A stretch of 49,058 nucleotides of DNA from an uncultured Thermoanaerobaculia bacterium. GTDB taxonomy: Bacteria; Acidobacteriota; Thermoanaerobaculia; Multivoradales; Multivoraceae. The stretch spans positions 1 through 49,058 of the forward strand of contig CATOTG010000005.1 in the NCBI GenBank assembly GCA_951813015.1, read 5' to 3'. The notes under the pieces were generated by a model. It was not told the DNA's origin, ran no database searches, and saw only the letters and a program-made list of their open reading frames with translations. Shown here in pieces: positions 31,885-40,078 of this stretch. The position numbers and the translations under genes are program-made. Position 1 is the stretch's first letter, and each line of letters opens with the position of its first letter.

Positions 31885-34800
31885 ATGCGCGCCGTGGAAG
31901 ACCGACGGGAGAGAGAACCACTCGCTGCGACCCACGAGGCGGGGCGTTTCATACCTGCCGCGCACGTCTTCGGCCTGTGGGCGTTCGCTGTCGCGCAGCC
32001 AATCCTCGACCTTGTGGGCAGGGAACCGGACTTTCTGGTCGCCCATCGTCTCCACGGCGCGTCACTCGCGATCCTCGCGCTGGGGTTGTCGCTTGGCATG
32101 CCAGCGCTTCTTGCAGCGCCTCTCGTTGTTCCCACGATCCACGGCAGCCGAATCGGGCGCTCTTACGCCGACGGACTCCGGACGCTGCTCGCTGCGGCGT
32201 TCTTCGTGCAAGTGCTGGATCTGCCACTCCTGGCGACCCTGCCCGCCGCCGTCCTGGCCATGGCGTTGGTCGGCGCTCTCTGTTCGACCCTTGCTCTCCA
32301 CCGCTGGCAAGGCCTGTCCAACCTGCTCGCCGCAACCGCGCTCGCCGCCCTCATCGCTCCAGTTGTCTTCCTGCTGCGACCCGGCGTTCGCGGCCTCCTG
32401 CCTCCAGCAGACGAGCTTGAACCCCCCACAGAGATCCTTCAGGCGCCGAAGTTCAAGAGCGACCTTCCCGTCGTCCTGATCGTCTTCGACGAACTACCGA
32501 CAAGTTCGCTTCAACGTCCGGATGGTGCGCTCAACGCAGAACGCTTCCCTTCGTTCGCCGCACTCGCCGCGGAATCCGACTGGTACCGCCACGCCGCCAC
32601 CACCGGTTTACAGACTACAAAGGCAGTTCCCGCGCTGCTAACGGGCCAGTTGCCGCGGCCCGCGTCTAGGGCCTCCTACCGTGACCATCCCGCCAATCTC
32701 TTCTCGTGGCTGGCAACTAGCGGCAGTTATCGGATCGTGGCCCAGCAGACGGTTTCTCAGCTCTGCCCTCCAGCCGTGTGCACGAGCTCGGGCGACCGAA
32801 ACCGTTGGCAAGACCTCTCGGCCGCAATCGACGACCTCACGGTGGTCTACGGTCATCTTCTGCTGCCATCGGCTCTCCGAAGTCGCCTGCCCGACGTGAG
32901 CCGTCAATGGACCGGTTTCCGTGAACGCAGCGCCAGTCGAGACGCCCCCGCAGACCGTTTGGCCGCCCCGGGCCCCCTGCACCAGGAGGTGCCTGGTCTG
33001 GTCGACGACTTCCTGCGCCGAATCGGACGGGAAGGCGACGAAGAGCCGACCTTCTACTACCTGCACCTGAACATCCCGCACCGCCCCTGGAAGTACCTGC
33101 CCTCGGGACGCGAGTACACGCCGGCCGGCACGGAGGCCCTGCCTCCCGGTGTCGGAGGCGGCCAACTGCTCGAAGAGCGAAAGGCCTTTAGCGCGTGGCA
33201 ACGACACCTGCTGCAGGTGGGCTACGCGGACCTCGTCCTGGGCCAACTACTGGACCGGATGAGAGCCGTAGCGATCTACGACCGGGCTCTGATCGTGGTC
33301 ACGGCCGATCACGGTCACTCCTTCCGGCCCGGACAGCCGAACCGCGCCGCCACCGTGGGAAACGCCGAGGATGTACTCGAGGTTCCCCTGTTCGTGAAAC
33401 GCCCGGGTCAAAGAGACGGCGCCGTGTACGACCACGGGGCGCAGACGATCGACATTGTGCCCACGGTCGCCGCGGCAATCGGCTCTCCCCCACCCTGGCG
33501 TGTCGATGGCAAGGAGTTGAACGACACCTCTCAGCGGACGATCACCGTCTGCTGCTACCAGGACGGCGACGCGGTGCGAACCTTCCGCCCCGACCCCGAG
33601 CGCCGGCAGCAAACTCTCGATCGGCTGGAGCAACTGTTCGGTTCGTTCTCGAATGCCTGCAACAGATCCGATGCGCAGGCGACCACGGGTGAGGACCTCC
33701 TCAACGCCAGTTCACTCGCGCCCCAACTGGACGACCCGTTCGATGGCGTGTTCGCGGCCGGCCCGCGGCCGGATCTCGTGGATTGTCCAGCAGCCGAACT
33801 GTCCGGGGCCAACGCGGAGGGCGGAGCTGCCGAACCTCGACGCGCCATCCTCGACGCGCCGGATGCGTTCGCTAACGTTAGGCCTGACAGCGGTTTCGTA
33901 CCAGGTCTCGTAAGCGGGCGCATTGAGCCGAACGCACGCGACGGAACGCAACTGGCCGTCGCCGTCGACGGGTTCGTGCGCGCCACCACCTGGACCTTCA
34001 CTCACCGGAGCGCGACGCGTTTCTCCGCGCTGGTTCACGAACGGTGGCTGCCCGCAGGCAGCCACCGAATCGACGTGTACGCGATCGAAGGCAGTCGGAA
34101 GGCGCCGGACGAGTCCCGGCACACGATCCTCAGACCGTTGCATCGGGATGCTCAATCTCCCCGTTTGGTGCTGGCAGGCCACAGAGTGAGCGGCCTGGAG
34201 CTCCCCGGCGAAGGAATGCTCCAGAGCGTTGACCACCTGTTTCGGGCGGACGTCGAGCTGGTGAGCGGAGGCATCAGAGGGCACTTGACCTACGAACGCG
34301 ACGGACGGCCCTCCGCTGTGGACGAGTTCTTCCTCTTCGACGGCGCCGACCTCCTCTACCGAGGCGAGGACGATCGCAACCGTCGCCGCATCGCCCGCCA
34401 CGAGGACGGGCAGGAACAGACGACGTTCGGCATTTTCCTGCCCAAAGCCGTGCGCGAACGAAGTGCATCGCTACGCCTGCTGGCAAGGAAGGGCAATCAG
34501 GTCCAGGAACTACCCTTGTCCGCCCGCCCCCCGGGGAGATTCGAGTTGTCCTGGGACGACCGAGGCCGGGTGGACGCGCTGCTGCGGTACCCCAACGACG
34601 ACGACGAGCCGGTGCGGATTCCCGTACCATCGAGCCCCGCCGGGCTGACTGGCAGCCTGGCCTCGAGGGCCGGCATGACAACAAGCGTCTCCGGCTGGGC
34701 CGCCGACCTCGCCAATCCCGGAGGAGCCCAGGAAGTGGTCGCCTTCCTCCAGGGTCGTCAGCTCTGGATCGGCCGAACCGCCCTCGAACGTCCGGACGTC

Positions 34801-35379
34801 GCCTCGCGCCACGGCCCGGAACATCTCTACAGCGGTTTCCGCTTTTCGAACGGGCCGCCTTCCACACTGCAGACCGCCGAGCTCGATGCGGTTCGGCGGG
34901 AGGGCATCGTCGTCTACGCCGTCTCCCGCCGCGGAGTCGCGGCCCGGATCCCCTTTTCCTACATGCCCATCGAGCCAGATCGACGTCGGGCCGAGATCCT
35001 CCCGACCACCGATGGTCGCCGGTTGAGCGTGACACCACCCGGCGACGGTTTCGACGGTGCGGTCGACCTCATTTCGCGCAAGGGAAACCGCACGGTCATC
35101 CAGGGCTGGGCGGGCGATCTCGACCAGGGACAGCGACCACGCCAGATCGTGATTTACCGAGACAACGAGTTCCTGACTCAACTGGGCGCCAACCACGAGC
35201 GGTCCGACGTCGCCGAGCAGTACGGAGACTCCCGATTGCTGCGTACCGGTTTCCGCGGGTCGGTGCCGGGAGCACCTGATCCCGACACGTTCGCCGACCG
35301 GCACCGCGTGTTCGCAGTCATGCTTCGCGGGGGCGCCGTCGAGTTGCCCTACCTCTCACAGCCGGTTCGGCCCCCATGA
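31885..35379 (+). CDS. Second membrane AlkP-superfamily transferase-like protein with the same C-terminal module
   Basis: 1164 residues, paralogous to the upstream protein; the ATG directly abuts its TAG. Helices occupy about residues 25-165. The catalytic domain shows VVLIVFDELPTSS (Asp202-Glu203), TTKAVPALLTG with Thr244 at the nucleophile position, HLNIPHRPWKYLPSG, and VTADHGHSFRPG (Asp475-His476). Thr at this place is the arrangement of phosphoethanolamine and phosphoglycerol transferases. A beta-rich part (about 670-900; AVAVDGFVRATTWTF) is longer than in the first protein. The double module follows (about 915-1155), with GWAADLANPGG and GWAGDLDQGQRPRQIVIYRD. The two enzymes may act on successive or alternative groups. 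It overlaps the next gene by 4 bases. Confidence 0.75.
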   Translation: MRAVEDRREREPLAATHEAGRFIPAAHVFGLWAFAVAQPILDLVGREPDFLVAHRLHGASLAILALGLSLGMPALLAAPLVVPTIHGSRIGRSYADGLRTLLAAAFFVQVLDLPLLATLPAAVLAMALVGALCSTLALHRWQGLSNLLAATALAALIAPVVFLLRPGVRGLLPPADELEPPTEILQAPKFKSDLPVVLIVFDELPTSSLQRPDGALNAERFPSFAALAAESDWYRHAATTGLQTTKAVPALLTGQLPRPASRASYRDHPANLFSWLATSGSYRIVAQQTVSQLCPPAVCTSSGDRNRWQDLSAAIDDLTVVYGHLLLPSALRSRLPDVSRQWTGFRERSASRDAPADRLAAPGPLHQEVPGLVDDFLRRIGREGDEEPTFYYLHLNIPHRPWKYLPSGREYTPAGTEALPPGVGGGQLLEERKAFSAWQRHLLQVGYADLVLGQLLDRMRAVAIYDRALIVVTADHGHSFRPGQPNRAATVGNAEDVLEVPLFVKRPGQRDGAVYDHGAQTIDIVPTVAAAIGSPPPWRVDGKELNDTSQRTITVCCYQDGDAVRTFRPDPERRQQTLDRLEQLFGSFSNACNRSDAQATTGEDLLNASSLAPQLDDPFDGVFAAGPRPDLVDCPAAELSGANAEGGAAEPRRAILDAPDAFANVRPDSGFVPGLVSGRIEPNARDGTQLAVAVDGFVRATTWTFTHRSATRFSALVHERWLPAGSHRIDVYAIEGSRKAPDESRHTILRPLHRDAQSPRLVLAGHRVSGLELPGEGMLQSVDHLFRADVELVSGGIRGHLTYERDGRPSAVDEFFLFDGADLLYRGEDDRNRRRIARHEDGQEQTTFGIFLPKAVRERSASLRLLARKGNQVQELPLSARPPGRFELSWDDRGRVDALLRYPNDDDEPVRIPVPSSPAGLTGSLASRAGMTTSVSGWAADLANPGGAQEVVAFLQGRQLWIGRTALERPDVASRHGPEHLYSGFRFSNGPPSTLQTAELDAVRREGIVVYAVSRRGVAARIPFSYMPIEPDRRRAEILPTTDGRRLSVTPPGDGFDGAVDLISRKGNRTVIQGWAGDLDQGQRPRQIVIYRDNEFLTQLGANHERSDVAEQYGDSRLLRTGFRGSVPGAPDPDTFADRHRVFAVMLRGGAVELPYLSQPVRPP

Positions 35380-37925
35380 ACACTGTGGCGACCGAGCCCG
35401 ACGAAGACTCTGCGCCGCCGGGGGGCCCAGCCCGACAGCAGCGTCTGCTCGGAGCCATCTCCTGGACCGCCTTCGCCATCTTTGGCGCGTGGTTCGCCGC
35501 CCGCCTGATCCCCAACCTCGTGCTGCGGCTGCAGTTCGAAGACCAGCTGATCGTTCTCCGGTACGCGCGCAACCTCGCGGAGGGCAACGGTCTGGTCTAC
35601 AACGTCAGCGAGCGGGTCATGGGCTTCACCACGCCCCTGTTCACCGTGCTGAGCAGCGTCTTCGTCGTCCTCGGCGGCGATCAGGCCGCGGCCTGGCAGA
35701 ACGGGTTCGGCCTGCTCTGCATGCTGGGCACGGCTGCCCTCGCCGCCAGACTGCTGGTCCGCCTCGGCGCCGGGCCCGCCGCGCCTCTGGCGGTCGCCCT
35801 GGTCACGTTCAATCCCGCCGTCGCCTACAACTACCTCTACCTGGGGATGGAGATCCATCTCTTCGCCCTGCTCTTCCTCCTGGCGCTCGACCTCCACCTG
35901 AGCGATCGCGCCACGGCCGCCGCGGTCACATCCGCGCTGCTGTTCCTGACCCGACCGGAGGGCGCACTGCTCGCGGCCATGCTGATCGCTCATCGCTGGC
36001 TGCGCGAACGCAAACCACCCCTGCGTCAGGCGGTGGCGGCACTCGCTGTGGCGCTGCCATGGCTCCTCGTCTCACTTGGTTACTACGGCGGTGTCCTGCC
36101 GAAGACGCTGGGCGCAAAGGAGGGCGAGAGCATCGTTTCCGCGTGGCGGTATCTGGATCTGGTGCGAGAAGCCTACGTCGAAGCCGGAAGCAGCCTGCTG
36201 GCGGCCTACAGCCCCTCCCTGGCGGGCTCGGTCGCCGGGCCGCTGCTCCTCTCCGGGCTTCTGTTGGCCGGCGCCGCCGCGCTGTTGCGCCGCCGTCCGG
36301 ACCTCTGGCCGCTGATCGCGTTCCCGCTCGGCGCTCTCCTCGGCTACGCCGCGATCGGCTCGCTGCCGGGATACACGTGGCACTACTACTCTCTGAACAT
36401 CCTCTGCGCATTCCTGCTCGCACTGGGTGTTCATGCCGGTCTCGTCGGGGCGGGCCGGCTCTGCCTGAAGGCGGTGGAGAATCTCCCTGCCGCCATCCGC
36501 GCAGTCCTGAAGCGCCCACTCGCTCCCGCGCTGCTAACAGCAACGGCGGTACTCGCACTCACCCTGCCCGTGCTGCGCAACACGTCGCAGCAGATCGCAT
36601 ACCGGGCCGAACCAACGGACCGCCAGCAAGGTCTCGAGAACATCGGACGATGGCTCGCCGAGCGCTACGACCCGAGCACGTCCGTTCTCGTCCGCGAAAT
36701 CGGCCACGTCGGCTGGGTCAGCGGCCTGCGCATCGTCGACCGCGGCGGCCTGGTCACGCCCGGCCTGCGCCATGACGTTCCGCGCCGCGTCGCCACGGAA
36801 CGCTTCCTGCCGGACCTGCTGCTCCTGCGAGCGGACAACTACGGCGTCCGGGATCCGCGCGAAGGTCCCGGCTTCCCGTCGAACCTCGGCTACGAACAGG
36901 TGGAGAACTTCGACCACGGCGAAGAGTGGAGTCTCCATGCGTTGATCGACGGCGATTCGGCAAGCCCGCGAGAAGACGGTCCGTACCGGTACGAGGTTGC
37001 CAGAGGCCCGACCGGCGCCCTCGAGACCCTGCTTCGCCACAACGTCGGGCAGGGGGAATCGGAGCAGCCCGGCCGAATTCCGATCGTCCCGCCTCCAGCC
37101 GGCTTCGACGGCGCGCTCGATGCCGTGCTGCCGCGACCCGGCCCCGAGGGGGCTGAGGAGGCCGGGAGGGCCGGGAGGGCCGAGGGCGCCGGGGGCGCCG
37201 GGGGCGCAGCCGAGTTCCTGGTCAGCGGCTTCATCCGCGACGAGCCGCCGGATCCCCGCGGAGTCGAAGCGATCATCCTCTTCATTGGCGGCGAGATGAC
37301 CGTCCACCAGCCCGGCGCCCACCGCAGGCCCGATCTCGGCGCCCTCTACGGGCCGTCGTTCGAGAGTGGCGGCTTCGCCTTCCGGAGCTCGGCCGCTCGA
37401 GCTCTGGTAGAGCGCGAAGGTGTCGTCGCCTACGCCGTGTCGCGGCGCGGCGTCGCCAGCCGCCTGCGCTTTTCCTACCTCCCTCTCGACGCGGCGCCCG
37501 GCAATCTCGAGGTCATGCCGACCAGCGACGGCCGCCGCCTGCCCGTGCGTCGGACCGGCGACGGCTACGAAGGAGGACTGTCCCTGGTCACGTCGAGGAA
37601 CGGGCTGCAGGTCGAAGGCTGGGCGGTCGACACAAAGCGAGGTGAACGTCCACGCCAGATCGTCCTCTACCGGGACGGCCACTTCCTGGCCAACATGGGA
37701 CTCACCCAGAAGCGGCCCGACATTGCAGAGCGTTTCGGGGATCCGGGTCTCCTGCGCGTCGGCTTCCGGGGAGCGGTTCCCGGCGAGACGGACGCCGCTG
37801 CCTTCAACGAGCGCTGCCGCGTGTTCGCCGTCATGCTGCGCGGCGCCGCCGTGGAGCTCTTCCGGGCGCCCAGGAACGCCGAAGGGAGTTCTCCGCGACG
37901 AAGGCCCGGCAGGCGGCCGTGGTGA
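35376..37925 (+). CDS. GT-C type membrane glycosyltransferase-like protein with the same C-terminal module
   Basis: 849 residues. The N-terminal 400 residues hold about ten helices. The first outer loop carries LQFEDQLIVLRYARNLAEGN then GLVYNVSERVMGFTTPL, the pattern of polyprenyl-phosphate-sugar-dependent GT-C enzymes, with the acidic pair ED as catalytic candidate. A soluble domain follows (EIGHVGWVSGLRIVDRGGLV). After a Gly/Ala/Glu-rich stretch (EGAEEAGRAGRAEGAGGAGG) come two modules: a divergent first one (FLVSGFIRDEPPD) and a well-kept second one ([33 protein letters not shown]). It probably adds a sugar to an envelope glycan at the outer face of the inner membrane, on the same target as the two upstream enzymes. 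Its ATG overlaps the upstream stop. Confidence 0.75.
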   Translation: MNTVATEPDEDSAPPGGPARQQRLLGAISWTAFAIFGAWFAARLIPNLVLRLQFEDQLIVLRYARNLAEGNGLVYNVSERVMGFTTPLFTVLSSVFVVLGGDQAAAWQNGFGLLCMLGTAALAARLLVRLGAGPAAPLAVALVTFNPAVAYNYLYLGMEIHLFALLFLLALDLHLSDRATAAAVTSALLFLTRPEGALLAAMLIAHRWLRERKPPLRQAVAALAVALPWLLVSLGYYGGVLPKTLGAKEGESIVSAWRYLDLVREAYVEAGSSLLAAYSPSLAGSVAGPLLLSGLLLAGAAALLRRRPDLWPLIAFPLGALLGYAAIGSLPGYTWHYYSLNILCAFLLALGVHAGLVGAGRLCLKAVENLPAAIRAVLKRPLAPALLTATAVLALTLPVLRNTSQQIAYRAEPTDRQQGLENIGRWLAERYDPSTSVLVREIGHVGWVSGLRIVDRGGLVTPGLRHDVPRRVATERFLPDLLLLRADNYGVRDPREGPGFPSNLGYEQVENFDHGEEWSLHALIDGDSASPREDGPYRYEVARGPTGALETLLRHNVGQGESEQPGRIPIVPPPAGFDGALDAVLPRPGPEGAEEAGRAGRAEGAGGAGGAAEFLVSGFIRDEPPDPRGVEAIILFIGGEMTVHQPGAHRRPDLGALYGPSFESGGFAFRSSAARALVEREGVVAYAVSRRGVASRLRFSYLPLDAAPGNLEVMPTSDGRRLPVRRTGDGYEGGLSLVTSRNGLQVEGWAVDTKRGERPRQIVLYRDGHFLANMGLTQKRPDIAERFGDPGLLRVGFRGAVPGETDAAAFNERCRVFAVMLRGAAVELFRAPRNAEGSSPRRRPGRRPW

Positions 37926-38171
37926 CGTGGAAGCCACGGCGTCCTCGCCACGCACGTTGAGGCAGGTGTCCGGCTGGCCGGCGAACGAGGCCTCCGGCAG
38001 ATCCTCCGAGTGAACGCGGGACGGGCCGCTCAGCCGCCTCCGGCCAGCGCCTTCGTCAACCTGCAGAGGGGGCGCGGGCAAGCCGGCATCGCCGCCGAGG
38101 CGAGAGTCGACGCCGGGCGCCTTGTCCCCATCCGCGCTAATCTCCGTGCAATCCCTCCAAAGGAGATCGTC

Positions 38172-40043
38172 ATGCCCCAGATTGCCTCACTCCTCGCAGC
38201 CGTCGCCGTCCTCTCGCTTGCGTTCCTCGGCTGCTCCACCGGCGGCGACGACGACGGCGGCGGCGACGCTGTCCTCGCCGGCGGCGCCGCGCCGAACCCG
38301 GACAGGGACGCCTACTTCGGCGACCTGCACGTCCACACTCGTTTCTCCTTTGACGCCTACCTGTTCGGGACGCGCACGAATCCCGACGACGCCTACCGGT
38401 TCGCCAAGGGCGAGGCGATCGAGCACGCGAGCGGCCACCAGATTCAGCTCCAGAGCGGGGCGCTCGACTTCCAGGCGGTCACCGACCACGGCTTCTACCT
38501 CGGCTTCCTGCCCGCGATGGATACGCCGGGCAACGCCCTGTACGAGTCCGACATCGGCACGGAGCTGCGCGAACTCGGCTCCAACGGCGGCTTCCAGAGG
38601 GCGATTCAGGCGATGGGCACGGGCGAGTTCGCCGCGTTGCCCGAGGACGCCCGGAACGACGCGATCCAGACCGCCTGGCAGGCGATCATCGAGGCCGCCG
38701 AGGCCCACAACGACCCTGGCAACTTCACCACCTTCATCGGCTACGAGTACACCTCGTCCTCGGACGACCGCGGCAATCTGCACCGCAACGTGATCTTCAA
38801 GGGCAGCGAAGCGCCGATGAAACCCTTCGCCCGGACCGACTCCCGCGACCCGGAGGACCTCTGGCGCTGGCTCGACGACCTGCGCGATCAGGGGATCGAA
38901 GGCCTCGCCATCCCCCACAACTCGAACGGCAGCAACGGTCAGATGTTCCGGCTCGAGACCTTCAGCGGTGAACCGCTCACCGCCGAGTACGCCGACCTGA
39001 GGATGCGCAACGAGCCCCTGGTCGAGATGACCCAGGTCAAGGGCACGTCGGAGACCCACCCCTTGCTGTCGCCGAACGACGAGTGGGCCGACTTCGAGAT
39101 CTTCCCCTACCGCATCGCCACGCAGCTCTACAGCGAGCCGAAGGGCAGCTACGTCCGCGAGGCCTACGTGAACGGCCTCATGCTCCAGGAGGCCCAGGGC
39201 TTCAACCCGTTCCGCTTCGGCATGGTGGGCGCCACCGACACCCACAACTCGGGCGGCACGCCGGAGGAACACAACTTCCACGGCAAGGTCGGCCGGGTCG
39301 ACGGCACCGGCCAGGGCCGCGGCTCGGTGCCGCTCGACGAACCGACCGAGGACGGAGAACGGTACGCTCAGAACGCGTTCGAGTACTGGGGCGGTTCCGG
39401 GCTCGCCGGCGTGTGGGCGGAGGAGAACACCCGCGACGCGATCTACGACGCCTTCCGGCGCAAGGAGACCTTCGCCACCAGCGGCCCGAGGCTGCGGGTT
39501 CGGTTCTTCGCCGGCTACCACTACACCGACGACCTGACCTTGGACCCCGAGATGATCGCCGCCGCCTACGACGGGGGCGTGCCGATGGGCGGCGACCTGG
39601 TGGCGGACGAGGGCAGGAGCCCCCGCTTCCTCGTCTGGGCGGCGCGGGACGCCGACAGCGCCCCGCTCCAGCGCCTGCAGATGGTCAAGGGCTGGGTCGA
39701 GGACGGCGAGGCGCGCGAACAGGTGGTCGACATCGCCTGTGCGGATGGCGGCATGCCGTCAGGCGATCCCCTGCGCTGCCCCGACAACGGCGCCAGCGTC
39801 GATCTGTCCGACTGCAGCTACACCCAGGACCTGGGCGCCGCCGAACTCTCCGCCCTGTGGACCGATCCGGACTTCGACGCCGCGAAGCACGCCGTCTACT
39901 ACGTCCGCGCGCTGGAGAACCCGACCTGCCGCTGGTCGACCTGGGACGCGCTGCGTGCCGGCGTCGAGCCGAATCCCGACATGCCGCCGACCATCCAGGA
40001 GCGCGCCTGGTCGTCGCCGATCTGGTACGTACCGGGCGGGTAG
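38172..40043 (+). CDS. DUF3604 lipoprotein (PHP-like metal-dependent hydrolase fold)
   Basis: 623 residues. The signal peptide ends in lipobox AFLGC followed by a Gly/Asp-rich spacer, so it is membrane-anchored. The DUF3604 core shows PHP-type metal ligands: YFGDLHVHTRFSFDAYLFG near residue 50, AVTDHGFYLGF, IPHNSNGSNGQMF and GATDTHNSGG. The C-terminal 130 residues have conserved cysteines (DIACADGG, LRCPDNGA, SDCSY, NPTCRWST), likely disulfides outside the cytoplasm. AAGGAG lies 7 bases before the ATG. It is followed by a close paralogue and begins a run of exported proteins to 46657. The substrate is unknown; phosphoester hydrolysis is the general expectation for PHP folds. Confidence 0.88.
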   Translation: MPQIASLLAAVAVLSLAFLGCSTGGDDDGGGDAVLAGGAAPNPDRDAYFGDLHVHTRFSFDAYLFGTRTNPDDAYRFAKGEAIEHASGHQIQLQSGALDFQAVTDHGFYLGFLPAMDTPGNALYESDIGTELRELGSNGGFQRAIQAMGTGEFAALPEDARNDAIQTAWQAIIEAAEAHNDPGNFTTFIGYEYTSSSDDRGNLHRNVIFKGSEAPMKPFARTDSRDPEDLWRWLDDLRDQGIEGLAIPHNSNGSNGQMFRLETFSGEPLTAEYADLRMRNEPLVEMTQVKGTSETHPLLSPNDEWADFEIFPYRIATQLYSEPKGSYVREAYVNGLMLQEAQGFNPFRFGMVGATDTHNSGGTPEEHNFHGKVGRVDGTGQGRGSVPLDEPTEDGERYAQNAFEYWGGSGLAGVWAEENTRDAIYDAFRRKETFATSGPRLRVRFFAGYHYTDDLTLDPEMIAAAYDGGVPMGGDLVADEGRSPRFLVWAARDADSAPLQRLQMVKGWVEDGEAREQVVDIACADGGMPSGDPLRCPDNGASVDLSDCSYTQDLGAAELSALWTDPDFDAAKHAVYYVRALENPTCRWSTWDALRAGVEPNPDMPPTIQERAWSSPIWYVPGG

Positions 40044-40078
40044 GGGCGTTGGCGCCGAGGAAACCGGTCGCGCACCGG

